Source: Dermanyssus gallinae (lineage: Eukaryota > Arthropoda > Arachnida > Mesostigmata > Dermanyssidae). Taken from it: a stretch of DNA of 64,000 nt. Below the pieces are notes generated by a model, which saw only the letters and a program-made list of their open reading frames with translations, searched no databases and was not told the DNA's origin. A program made the position numbers and the translations under genes. Shown here piece by piece: positions 10,441 through 20,166 of the stretch. The stretch covers positions 816,501 to 880,500 of the forward strand of contig QVRM01006121.1 in NCBI GenBank assembly GCA_003439945.1, in the 5' to 3' direction. How positions within the stretch are numbered: the first letter of the stretch is position 1; each line of letters starts with the position of its first letter.

Positions 10441-10685
10441 GTCTTGAGAAGATGGTGCAAAGAAGAAAGAACCAAGCAAGGTGGCTTAGTGGCAAAGCCT
10501 TTGCCTTGCATTCGGGAAGACTGGGTTCGAGACCCAGACCGGCCACTCTTAAATTGGTTTGCATGGTTTCCAATTTAGACAAGGTGAATGCCGGAGTCGA
10601 GTAAACTTAGCCATGACATGAAAAATCCGTACACGGGCAATTGCCTTACAGAAATTCTTTAAAAAAAAGTCTTGAGAAGATGGTG
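10441..10685 (+). mobile_element. tRNA-SINE family 1, copy 1, with target-site duplication
   Basis: The body runs about 10473-10668. The tRNA-like head has A box TGGCTTAGTGGC and B box GGGTTCGAGACCC. A hairpin follows (AAATTGG ... CCAATTT), then a conserved tail ending GGGCAATTGCCTTAC, then A-rich sequence. It is flanked by an identical 17-bp direct repeat GTCTTGAGAAGATGGTG (10441-10457 and 10669-10685), the signature of LINE-mediated insertion. The anticodon-loop position reads TTGCAT, suggesting an Ala(TGC)-like ancestor, which is inference. Other copies: 18246, 30875, 48228 and 58511. Confidence 0.92.
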
Positions 10686-11209
10686 TTCGCAATAGAGGCT
10701 GATTGGTCTGAGTCTCTTCTGCTTTTTGTAAAAGGTAAGTATTTTGGATCCGAGTGACTGTCTCAAGATGAATCTGAGGAAGCATATTTTTTTATAACTA
10801 GCACATTTACTGGGCTTAATCTCTACGTCCACTCGCTACGTCAGTACAAGCGTGGGCGTGTGTCAGAAAACGCGAATTTAAATCGACTAATCTAACTTGT
10901 TAGCTTCCAATAACCGCGTCAACCTGCAACTTAGCGATATCGGTTAAATGAGACAAATCCCGATCTCAGGCCAAATACTAACGTCTAAGACTAGCATCTA
11001 ATTTTGCCACGCTTATGTCAGGCAAGCAGTATGATCTATGTATCAGCATATCTGGAATATCTCTGATTCTGCTTGTCTACGCGTACGCAAAAGGTCTACT
11101 GTCTCAGCCATCATATATTACTGTGTACGCTAAGGTTACATTACTACATGCATTGCTGCTCGCTGGACAATAAATACGAGAGCGGGTCACAATGTTCTGA
11201 TACATATTT
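10686..11209. other. Intergenic, no gene seen
   Basis: AT-rich flank between the SINE and the mariner remnant; nothing recognised. Confidence 0.4.
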
Positions 11210-12060
11210 ATAGTCAAGAATATTTATTGTGCTATTTGCTCCATAATAGCTCCCGCCCGCTATATTGCACGTATGTTACCTTCTTTTCCAATGTTTAAGT
11301 GATTTTTTTAAACACTTGTTTCGGAATCGATTTCTTTTTCATCTCTTCTATAGTCTCGAAACGTTGTGTCTCCAAGTTTGTGTGATCCATGAAAATAGGG
11401 AAAAGTCGTACGGAGCCAGATCCGGCGAATAGAAAAATTGCGGAAATATAGAAATCAAGATTTTAATCAAATAAGCTGAAATTAGTAACGATGTGTGCGC
11501 CGGTGCGTTGTCGTCATACAGGATCTCAAAGGTATTTGCCCAGAGATCAGGTCTCTTACGTCGGATGTTCTCGCGAAACCTTCTTGAAATTTCGTGACAA
11601 CAGAACCTTGGTTGTGGATCTGGTCAACTGTCTGAACTCCTTCGATCGACTCTCTCCTTGGAAACTTCACTGAGAGGATTAAGCTTTAGTATTGATGTCG
11701 TAACCTTATTTAGATGCAAGAATATTTATTGTGAATTATAATGTGAACCCATAGCCCGCCTACTGGAATCACTCTGAAGCACCCCAGGGCGTTCTGCTAC
11801 CGCCTGAAGATTCAATTCAGACATTTCCCAACGGGCGTTAATTTTCTGGAAATTCAACATTTTTGAAACGAACTTCGCTGTCAGCCTCCTGACGCATACA
11901 ATATTGGTCAGGACTGATATCTCCAATACATCAGCTATCTCTTTTATAGTAACTCGGCGATTGCTGAGAACGGTATCACGATCTTTTTCAACGTTTTCTT
12001 CTGTCATTAACGCCGAAGGCCTTCCCGAACGGGAGTCATCTTCGGCATTTTCACGTCATG
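11210..12060 (-). pseudogene. Mariner transposase, broken
   Basis: Minus-strand frames from about 12060 down give, in order: EDDSRSGRPSALMTEENVEK; NRRVTIKEIADVLEIS (second helix-turn-helix); LTAKFVSKMLNFQKI; further down LYDDNAPAHTSLLI (around the second catalytic Asp, normally H-D-N-A-P-A-H); FYSPDLAPYDFSLFS (third catalytic Asp of the mariner D,D(34)D signature); and ETQRFETIEEMKKKSIPKQ. The order and spacing match a mariner transposase of about 345 residues, but stops and frameshifts are frequent and the first catalytic Asp could not be placed. An AATATTTATTGTG direct repeat occurs at about 11217 and 11722. Confidence 0.88.
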
Positions 12061-13560
12061 ATTTATCACTGTAGTTGACATATATCCAGAGAGAGCTGAC
12101 AGAGAGTAGTATGTGGATGCCCTACAACATAAACAGCGAAGAAGCCCGGACATATCAAATTGGGCTAAACGACTCAAACCAATGTTAGGCCTTGGTTTGG
12201 AAAACGTCAAGGACGTATGCGCCCTAATCTTGCCCACATCTTCAAAGGTCACGGCTGCTTCCAGCAGTACCTATTCCGCACTGGGATAGTGTGCTGTGCA
12301 ACAATTAAGAATACAGCCAAACAGACACTGTTTGAATGCAAATACTTCTGAAATGACGGAAGGGACCAGAGACCTTGAAAAGCAGCTAGTTACCAATGAG
12401 CTTTGTGGAGATTACGTGGAATAAAAATAAGCTCTGCGGTTCTCCTGCTAGAGAAGGCTCCAACCTACAGGACGAATATCATTTAAAACATATCGCACTC
12501 GATTATTTGTGGTATTTCTTAGCAATTACAAAAGAAACCCTATAATGTAAAAAAATGCTTAAGTAAGCGCTTACATGAGTAACATTTACGACCTTTAAGT
12601 TGAAAAGACTCAAAGGCTGCGTGATTTCCTTTTTACCACCAATAGGGAAAGTTAACCGCAAACTGTTTGTTGACGTCATTAATTGGCAATGTACAGGTGC
12701 TTCCTATAGTACCCCACCATATTGCTCCCAACTGCAGAAGAAAACGTCTCAGTTTGAACAACTGCTTTCACTACAAAAACGAAATTGCATTACTTGAATG
12801 CATAATTCTTATGCAAGCTTTTCTAGTCTGTATTTCCCATTGAAGACGTCAGGAAAACCGTAAAGTGGCCACGGCCCTCACAATTACACCTTACGGAGCC
12901 TGTATGAGCTCTTCCGCGTTCTTTGAAATTGTGAAGTCTCGAAGACATTCATCGACCCGACCGTTATATCGACTTAGGGAGAACTTATCTAACGGCAACC
13001 AAACATTTTCGCAAGAGGCTTGCGGACGTAGCGCGAGTCATCAACGTCTACATTTTATAAGTGAAATCGCAAGCAGTGGTAACAACATTTTTCCTTCTCG
13101 AGTGCCGTTATGCATGTAGAAACATGTTTATAGAAAACAAAATTCTAAGGAGGAGTTTGCCTTCCGTTTATCTGCTCGATTCGTGGGATCGTGCACATTC
13201 AGCCGTTCTCCAAACCCAGCTTGTTTTCCGCAGTCCAATACCGAAAGGTACCGTATGGTGAACAGTAAAACCTCGCAACTAACGGCGGACTTTCCAATTG
13301 ACTCGATTGAAATGTGCATATCGTTCTGTCGAATGTCGGACGTTTTGCCCCGTTTCATGAACATGGCAAACAAAAGACAAGAAGCCTCAACGCCCTCAAG
13401 TGAGTCTCAACGTTTTACACGCGTAGCTGGGCTGGTAGTGGCCTCAGCCGCGGCTTATCATGAGCAGCAGATCGGCAGTCAGACATGAACAAGTGCGAGT
13501 AGAACTGTAGTCCGAACTAGGACGGCGGCCGTCTATGTCGAAACGATACGGTCAGTTATC
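12061..13560. other. Intergenic region upstream of the anoctamin gene
   Basis: No gene can be supported. The 12865-13490 interval is GC-richer with overlapping open frames on both strands but no recognisable domain or splice pattern. Three poorly conserved frames of 80-100 codons at 12865-13490 are left uncalled. Confidence 0.4.
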
Positions 13561-13786
13561 GACCCATTACCCCCCCCCCCCACCCCCCCGCCTAGTCGAC
13601 GTTTGGCGAGTGAGAGACGAACAAGAACCGAGTGGGAGAAGTCCTTGAATTTTAGCGGCGACATCGATGGCGGCGTGGCTAGCCACTGAGTGTGAGTGTG
13701 TGGTGGACAGCCGTAGAACCCACACAGAGAGGTCGGTTAAAGAAGCTGTGTCGGTCGTAACTGTATGTGCAGTCGCAGTAGGGGCT
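13561..13786. promoter_or_regulatory. Possible 5' regulatory region of the anoctamin gene
   Basis: A broken C tract (13570-13589) is followed by CpG-rich sequence. The whole interval from 13.5 kb to 16.4 kb differs sharply in composition from the AT-rich flanks and ends in the first recognised coding exon. A promoter is inferred from position and composition only; no TATA or Inr was assigned. Confidence 0.3.
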
Positions 13787-13787
13787 T

Positions 13788-13822
<35 letters not shown>

Positions 13823-13940
13823 GCTGTTATTGTTGTTTTTTGTTGTTGTTATTGTTGTTGTTGCTGTTCTTGTTGTTTTTGTTGTTGGCGGCTTTGTTGC
13901 TGTCTTTGTTTTGGATGTTGCTGTTGTTGTTGTCGTCGTC
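13787..13940. repeat. (GTT/TTG)n triplet array, interrupted
   Basis: A long run of TTG/GTT triplets with GCT, ATT and GTC interruptions, then (GTC)n at about 13930-13945. It forms open frames of poly-Val, poly-Cys or poly-Leu, which are artefacts. The complementary array at 14085-14370 makes an inverted pair. Confidence 0.9.
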
Positions 13941-14069
13941 GTCGTCACCACTGTCGTCGAAGTATTAATAATGGTACTGGCCAGCGCTAATGTCAGCAAC
14001 TAGGGCCCAGGGGTGCGGGGGGCAGTCATCGTGGTCGTGGTCGTAGCTAGTAATGCGAACAAGCGAACA

Positions 14070-14196
14070 ACAACAGTCGCAGTCGCAGCAGCAGCAGCAA
14101 CAACAACGGCAACGACGACAACAACAACAACAACAACAGCAACAAAGTTTACAGCAACAACAGTATCAAGCACAACAACTGCAGTAGCAGCAGCAA

Positions 14197-14232
<36 letters not shown>

Positions 14233-14375
14233 ACACAATACCAACAACAACAACAGCAACACCAATAAACACAATAACAACATCATTACAACAACAATAG
14301 CAATAGCACTGCAGCAGCAACAATAACAATAGCACTGCAGCAACAATACCAACAGCAGCAGCAGGACGGCTAAGG
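14070..14375. repeat. (CAA/CAG)n triplet array, interrupted
   Basis: About 300 bp of CAA/CAG triplets with ACG, ATA and CAT interruptions. It contains an internal near-duplication around 14292-14345 (AACAATAGCAATAGCACTGCAGCAGCAACAATAACAATAGCACTGCAGCAACAATA-type units, described by position only). On the opposite strand it is GTT-rich, so it is roughly the reverse complement of 13787-13940, with a spacer of about 130 bp. Confidence 0.9.
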
Positions 14376-16170
14376 ATGATGGCGGCTACAAGCCTAAGAT
14401 GGGTGAGGGCTAGCTGCTACTTCGATTGCTAATGTTGCTCCATCTGCTGCTGCTGCTGTTGCTGCTACTACTGCGAGGCGACATGGTATGGCACACCAGG
14501 CACTTGAGCGAGTTCTCGTCGTCGTCTATCCCATAGCGTACGTCTACGCAGATAACCGCAGCTAGCGGAGGCGGCAACGGCGATCGACTCCGCTAGCCCA
14601 CTGAGGGCGAGTCGACCTACCGACCGACCAGCGCAAACGACGAACTAACTTATCGAAAGCCTTGAAGAAGGGTCTGGCGGCATTGCTGCCGAAGCGAAAG
14701 AGTGAGCTTGCCATTCTCTACCAGCCAGATCGTCGCCGAGATCGTCGGGGGTTGTAGTTGGTGGTGGTAGCGGTGTTGTTGTTGCTGCTGTTGCTGTCGT
14801 TGTTGTTGCTGCTGCCGCTATCGTTGTAACCCCCACCCAGCGCCGCCGCCGCCGCTGCCTCCGCCGTTGAAACACCTCCCCCCCGCCTCGATGAAGGGGG
14901 TATATCGTCGATGACAACGGCGACGACGACAACGACAACTACAATGATGAGGACGATAGCCGTAAAGAACGACGTCCTTCCCACACCCGCTCGCCGGCAG
15001 CGTACTCTTGCCGGGCAGCTTGCAGTGGAGCAGTTGTTGCAGGCGGTGGAGGTGCTCTTGTGCAGAAGGCAGGCAGGCAGACTCTCCACGCGACCAACCA
15101 TCATCACTAGACCAGCACCTTGCTCGATTATAATTGCTGTGCCATCATGACATCGAGGACGTCGCGCGGTGCAGCATGAAAGAGGCTCATTTTGCCAGCC
15201 GGCGAGATGGTCGTTGTGTCTTTACATTGTGTGCCTCTAATCGTCTCTGGGTCTGCATCTCTCTGTTTCTTTGACCCTGCACCTCTGTTTGTCTGCCTGT
15301 CTGCCACGTCTCATTTGCTTGTTCATTGGCATGGTGGGCCCATTTGCTAGCCATGTTCCTAGCACGAGCCTTGATCGTTGATGACCAACTAACGAAGACT
15401 AACCGTAAGGGTATTCCGTAATGGTTGACTTCCACTTCAGCGACTGGATCCGAGCGGTACCGCCCATCGAATCCATCGTTGTCGCTTAGCTCTCTTGTAT
15501 GCCATTGCCCTAGGGCACCGCTTCTCTCGCCAATGCAGACAAGGAAAACAGCGTTCGTGACATCCGAGCCCATGATGAGGTGAAAGAGACTACGACAGAA
15601 CATATGAGTTTAGTGTCTTAAGAGTGACGTCCCTAAACGACGTGTTCGTTTGTGTTGGTGGGTGGCTGTGCAAATGTTTGTAGCAAGTGGGTGCACGTAT
15701 CTGACTCAATAGCAGAAGCACTAGGTGGCTGTATACGATTGTGCCCCTCGCCGCCGCCCGTATTCCGCCTCCCCCCCCTCCCCCCTGCCCCCGTGTACAA
15801 CGTTGCGTAGGATTGCCGTACGCAAGCCGGACTTTCGTGAAGAAGCCCCCGGCCTGTACAACACTGAATGACACTGTGCCCCCGACGACAACACGAAAGC
15901 ATGTGCCATCATCTAGCTCGCCGATCCGACGCACGATGTGCACCAGCAATGCGGCAGCGTTGCTACGGCCTCTTCACCTGCTGCTGCTCCCCCCGATGCT
16001 TGTTGTGCTTCTCGGTGTTGATGACGCAGCCCTGGTCCCGATGACCTCGCTGAGTAGAGAAGACTCGCTGAGCCGTCTGGTACCAGCCGCAGTACCGGCG
16101 GCCACAGCTCGAGCTGCCGCGCCATTGCCACGAAGCCGACGGCGACGATCCCTACGGCTGCCAGCAGGCC
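14376..16170 (+). promoter_or_regulatory. GC-rich leader region upstream of first anoctamin coding exon
   Basis: GC- and CpG-rich, with further CTG/GTT triplet clusters (14440-14475, 14755-14830), a CCG/GCC-rich patch (14838-14870) and C-rich stretches near 15770-15790. The reading frame of the first coding exon has an in-frame TGA at 16069-16071, so translation very likely starts at the ATG at 16171 unless an upstream exon is spliced in after 16071. The likely content is promoter, 5' UTR and possibly an untranslated exon. No core promoter element was assigned. Confidence 0.35.
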
Positions 16171-16392
16171 ATGACGTGGAATAACAAGTTCGACCTGCAC
16201 TCCATCATGGAGAAACTGTCGAACAGTGGGCCCTTTTCGAACGCCTACTCGAAAGCCTTCAACACGTGGGAGGCGAGAGCGTTGCGCGCTCGACGCCACT
16301 CGAACAGCCGCACGCTGCGCGCTGACGAAGTGCTCGTGCCCTATCAGGATATCGACTACGTGCTCGTCTACGAAAAAGACTACGAGATTGAG
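16171..16392 (+). CDS. Anoctamin (TMEM16), first coding exon
   Basis: 74 codons starting at an ATG with G at -3 (GCCATGA), the first Met after an in-frame stop at 16069. The first 60 residues are low-complexity and basic. The exon ends with YQDIDYVLVYEKDYEIE, the hallmark 'R-I-D-Y-V-L-V-Y' strand that opens the anoctamin dimerisation domain. Anoctamins are ten-helix membrane proteins acting as Ca2+-activated chloride channels and/or lipid scramblases; the N-terminal domain is cytosolic. The donor is GAG|GTGAGA, phase 0, and the next exon is 24 kb away at 40517. The frame stays open past the donor for 26 more codons, but those lose similarity. Confidence 0.87.
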
Positions 16393-16805
16393 GTGAGAGA
16401 CATGACCCGAACGGAACGGATGGTGCGCTTAAGGAGTTCGACTGAACAAGGAGAGGGGGGTCTCGCCTAATTTCGATTATGTCCGGATTATAGGTCTAGC
16501 CGGCGGCCATAGGCCTGTCATAGCGATATGGAGGATCTAAGAAATGCTTTTTAGGTTGACTTTCAGCCAACATTTAACGTCCACGGAATTGCTTTCGCGT
16601 TGCTTTGTAAGGCGGACCCCATAAATACGAATGTACAACGGCGGAGATCGAACCTCTGTGTCTCCTCCGATCGCAAAGCGCACGTACTCCGAATGCACCA
16701 CGCACCCGCGTTCGACGATAGGGAAAAATCTATGGTAGGCAAATTGTCTAGCTAAACAGATTTTAGTGCGATCGATAGGAAGAAACTAAGTACAAAAAAA
16801 AAAAA

Positions 16806-16960
16806 ATTCGATGTAATGCCAAAGTAATACCGAGCCTGGGGGGGTGGGGAGGAATCCGGGTTTAGTGGGTTTGCGAGTCTCACACTAGTCACGCAGGCTG
16901 CTAGTGGCGCATGTGCATCATGCATTCCCGAAACCTCCCAGACCAAAAAAAAAGTACAGA
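16806..16960 (+). repeat. Poly(A)-tailed dispersed repeat, copy 1 (short)
   Basis: Begins TTCGATGTAATGCCAAAG and contains GAGCCTGGGGGGGTGGGGAG and CACGCAGGCTGCTAGTGGCG. It ends CCTCCCAGACC followed by an A run. It is nearly identical over about 140 bp to 58083-58234 and diverged from 49935-50072. It is 5'-truncated relative to those, as expected for LINE- or SINE-type retroposition. Confidence 0.85.
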
Positions 16961-17009
16961 AAAATAAGAATCGCCTAGGTATTTGGGGCACGGCTGAGCC
17001 GGCTGATTC

Positions 17010-17150
17010 CTATAGGGTATCTCAAATTCCTTACTCCAGTTCCTATCTCCCGGATAGTAATTAACGATTGCTGAGTAAAATATCATGAACTTTTGCAACG
17101 TTTTTTTTTCTGTTATTGACCTCAACGGCCTTCCCAAACGGGGGTAATTT
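17010..17150 (-). pseudogene. Mariner transposase fragment
   Basis: The minus strand reads RLGRPLRSITEKKTLQKF then VNYYPGDRNWS. It parallels the RSGRPSALMTEENVEK and RRVTIKEIADVLEIS segment of the mariner remnant at 11.9-12.05 kb. Nucleotide similarity is also visible (GGCCTTCCCAAACGGG against GGCCTTCCCGAACGGG). Only this N-terminal piece is present. Confidence 0.65.
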
Positions 17151-17282
17151 TTGGTCTCTTTACGTCCGTCACGAAATCGACGGTACCACTGATTATGATT
17201 CGGTTTTTAACGCAGAACTTTATGCAGATTCGTTGTTTTTTTATTTTCGGCTCCTTAAATACTGTCGAAACTCGTTTTGCTT

Positions 17283-17287
<5 letters not shown>

Positions 17288-17323
<36 letters not shown>
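17288..17323. repeat. (AT)n microsatellite
   Basis: 36 bp of TA repeats. Confidence 0.95.
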
Positions 17324-17325
<2 letters not shown>

Positions 17326-18245
17326 TCCAGTGTGCACGGTTCTGTTAAGTTAAATTTTGATGCATGCCTGAAACCTATCTGAAATGCTTCGTACTGATTA
17401 CCGCTAAGTAACACATTTCTCGAAAATTCGCGATTCCACCGATTTAAAACAGCTTAATAGATAATGCGTACAAAACGCTGTTCCTACTATGCTACTACGC
17501 GCATCTATGCGTCGCTCTCACCCAGGGCGGAGGATATGACGGGATCATCCGTGGAGCTAAAATATATATTACAGGGTAACGCACGTTCCAAAATTAACCT
17601 TGAACTATTTTCACAAGGAGACGTATGCATTCGGTCCGATACTTTTATGTTTCTCATAGCCAGTAGCTTGTCGATATAATCTACAACGTGCGAGCTGCTA
17701 ATTTACCTTTCACGGTTTCCCAGGCAATGTGCAGTGCAGAGATTGAGTTTCCACTCGTCCCTAGCATGAGTGGATCGTCGAAGCGTAATACGAGTTTTTA
17801 ACGTCCCTTCTGTGTCATTGAAGTCTATTAACCATGCGCCTACGTGCAGCCTGCCAACTATCTGGTCAGCTACCCCCAAACAAACTTTGCTGCTGTACCA
17901 CTCAGCATTACTTTGAACGCAACCTAAAAATGGGCTGCGGTCTGTGCAAATGCCGAGTTTCTCACTGTTTATTAGATATACAGCTTACTCAGTAGATGTG
18001 TTTTTATGCTCATTACTTGTGCGTATATATATATGTGACATTTAAATCAATGTATAGTGCAAACATGGATAAGTGTACTGGCATATGCTCTAAGAAGATG
18101 ATTTGGAAATGACATGCAATGAATTGATTTTTTAGATACGCATATCGTGATTTTACAATTGTGCGATCGGATTTTGATAATAGAACACTTGCGTTGTGCT
18201 CGATGCGTGAGGCTGCCTATTGGAGTGCTTCTAATTTTATATCTC
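17324..18245. other. Anoctamin intron 1, no gene seen
   Basis: AT-rich, with a short (AT)n at 18024-18035; no exon or domain recognised. Confidence 0.45.
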
Positions 18246-18430
18246 TTTTTTTTTCGTAAGGCTTATGCCCATGTACGGTTTTTTTCATGTCATGGCTAAT
18301 GTTTAATCCACTCCGGCATTTACCTTGTCTAAATTGGAAACCATGCAAACCAATTTAAGAGTGGCCGGTCTGGGTCTCGAACCCAGGCCTCCCGAATGCA
18401 AGGCAAAGACTAAGCCATCTTGCTCGGTGG
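18246..18430 (-). mobile_element. tRNA-SINE family 1, copy 2
   Basis: Reverse orientation, so the A tail appears as a T run at 18246-18254. It carries the complete tail and hairpin and the B box. The tRNA head has lost a short 'TTGCCAC' segment present in the other minus-strand copies, leaving GCAAAGACTAAGCCATC. Confidence 0.92.
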
Positions 18431-18801
18431 CTAAAGTTGGGCTAAAGTGGCTAAAAGCTCTCTTTAAACTGTGTTGAATTTTTCACGGGAACTAAAGTGC
18501 TATTAAGTGCGTTTTTGTCAATAAACCATATTTCGAATTAGAACTGAATTAAATATACACCATCGGCTTTCTGCGGCAGCCGACACATTAAAGGCTCGAT
18601 TACGAGAAAGCTGGGCTAATTTACCAATTTCTTCGACTGGTTTTGGATGTGTACTGTTTTTTAGAGAACTTACTAGAAAATGCGGTTGCACACATGCACA
18701 GCACGGCCGGAAGCCCCTGCAAGTGTGGGCCGGTAGTGTGGGGCTCCAACCCACTAAAAAACAGTCATGTCCCCGTCCCCCAACTGACTGGGCGAGTCTT
18801 T
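18431..18801. repeat. Dispersed repeat block shared with 36.7 kb
   Basis: About 18676-18765 contains GAAAATGCGGTTGCACAC, CCTGCAAGTGTGGG and GGGCTCCAACCCACTAAAAA. The same blocks in the same order are found on the minus strand at 36740-36830. The remainder of this stretch has no recognised gene. Confidence 0.6.
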
Positions 18802-19137
18802 TTACTCCTGGCGAAAGTTGTTCGCGGGAGACGCAGGGAATCGTAAAAGACGCAGCTTATTGGCCGCTGTCTTAGCTTTTAAAATCTTGTTAAAAACCGC
18901 TGTTGTCAGGTTCCAGTATTCCAGAGATTCCGTCTTCTTTAGAACGACGTCGCGTAGATTAAAAATGTGCGTGTTGATTAGAGTCCACAAGGGGTGACGT
19001 TGTTTCGCCCATGCGGGGCACGCCAGAGCTGTGTGCTCTGGAGTGTTCTCGGGTCCATTGCCGCAGTGGACGCACGTGGGGCTGGGGGCCTTCCCGATCC
19101 TGAATAGGTACAACTGAAAGTCGCCGTGCCCCGTCAA
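18802..19137 (-). pseudogene. R1/Jockey-like retrotransposon C-terminal fragment
   Basis: The minus strand reads TGHGDFQLYLFRIGKAPSP then TCVHCGNGPENTPEHTALAC, followed by W and a basic tail ending at a stop. This is the C-terminal Cys/His motif (C-x-x-C-G-x(n)-H-x(4)-C) that follows the RNase H-like or RT region in R1- and Jockey-type elements. The frame is open for 111 codons, but no upstream RT is attached, so it is a fragment. Confidence 0.82.
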
Positions 19138-19479
19138 AACCTGGGTGGTCTGGAAGGTGAGCTCCCCACCGGGCCGGTACAGCCAGTCCTTGATGTTAGG
19201 GACCCTAACGAAACTAGTCTAGCGTCTGTATTACATCCGCAATTTATCTAACTGTTATTAATTATTTAATTTGCGGTTATCATTGCTATTATCGAATATA
19301 GTTTATATATGTACAGTTTGCGTCAAAGTGGTAAATTAACATCTGAATAAAAATATATTACATAATAAAAAGGTAATAAAAATAAATAATAAAAAAAAAT
19401 AATAAAAAAAATCTTACCTGGCCTAAAGCGCTCGTTGGGCTTCCTAAAAAACTCATCGGTGGCGCTTGCACTGAAATTA
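19138..19479. other. Anoctamin intron 1, no gene seen
   Basis: AT-rich, with an A-rich tract (AATAAATAATAAAA, about 19378-19410). The GAGCTCCCCACCGGG stretch at 19157-19180 probably continues the retroelement fragment. Confidence 0.4.
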
Positions 19480-19847
19480 TACCGCGAACAGACTAGATTA
19501 TTTAACAGTGGACAAGTTACCGTTCAGTACGTAAACCTCAGAAACCTATAGTGAATTTAAAAAATAGCAGCATGACATTTGGTAATGGGTCTCTATGTTG
19601 AGGGTCCTGCTTTTTGCAGGGATAGATGGGAATTATCATCACACAGAAACAGATATAAAATATGACTAGAGCGTATGAAAATACTGTGGAGAGTGCAATA
19701 TCGGGCGTTACCACTTACTCAACTGCTAGTTCATCGAAACATCGTCACTACAGTCAACGACATTAATTACCTTCAAAATGATATAGGAACTATCGCACTA
19801 TACAACAAATATATGGTGAATAAAATCGAAACAAATACTAAGTAAAG

Positions 19848-19850
<3 letters not shown>
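19480..19850 (+). mobile_element. LINE type A, 3' end fragment, decayed
   Basis: The nucleotide sequence parallels the better copy at 54520-54920: ACCGTTCAGTACGTAAAC, GGTAATGGGTCTCTATGTTG, AGTGCAATATCGGGCGTTAC and ACTACAGTCAACGACATTA, ending in ATATGGTGAATAAAATCGAAAC. Internal deletions and stops abolish coding. The fixed 3' end (GGTGAATAAA-CTTGAAAC-like) is shared with 54.92 and 41.85 kb. Confidence 0.82.

Positions 19851-19851
<1 letters not shown>

Positions 19852-19893
<42 letters not shown>
19852..19893. repeat. (AT)n microsatellite
   Basis: 42 bp of TA repeats, directly between two retroelement fragments. Confidence 0.95.
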
Positions 19894-19896
<3 letters not shown>

Positions 19897-20166
19897 ACAC
19901 AGATCACGAAGAATTAGCAAAGCCAATGTGCCCGGGCGTGTATGGTGACCATTAAGTGTCCGTTTCGTTTGACCACTTCAAAAGTGTGCCCCGAACACGA
20001 GCGGCGTTACGCTGTATGTCAAGATCCAGACGTTGTTTAAAGAAGAACGGCGATCTGCTATCACCGGATAACAACGCCAGGAGCACGCGAGGTTTTGAAC
20101 GCTAGAGAGCGGAATTCGTGGGAAAACCCTAATGATGAGAATTTTCTTAGCTTACTGGTCTTCGGT
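19894..20166 (-). mobile_element. Retroelement fragment D, copy 1
   Basis: Shares with 23090-23440 the blocks GAC-CACTTCA-AAGTGTGCCCCGAAC, TGTCAAGATCCAG-GTTGTTTAAA, CGATCTGCTAT-ACCGG, CCAG-AGCAC and GAATTCGTGGG, followed by TTTCTTAGCTT. It is decayed, with no open frame. See the second copy for coding evidence. Confidence 0.7.

Noticed and set aside
10473..10560. Possible functional tRNA gene
   Set aside because: A and B boxes are present, but the acceptor stem does not close, the sequence continues into a conserved non-tRNA tail with poly(A), and there are five copies, so it is a SINE.
12865..13490. Overlapping + strand frames of 84 and 101 codons
   Set aside because: No domain, no clear splice sites, and comparable frames occur on the minus strand.
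13667..14352. Long open frames of poly-Val, poly-Cys, poly-Leu, poly-Thr and poly-Asn on both strands
   Set aside because: They are products of triplet repeats, which stay open in several frames; no non-repeat conserved sequence surrounds them.
15741..16184. 147-codon + strand frame overlapping the anoctamin start region
   Set aside because: Different frame from the supported exon; Pro/Ala/Arg-rich from GC-rich DNA, no domain; probably leader or promoter sequence.
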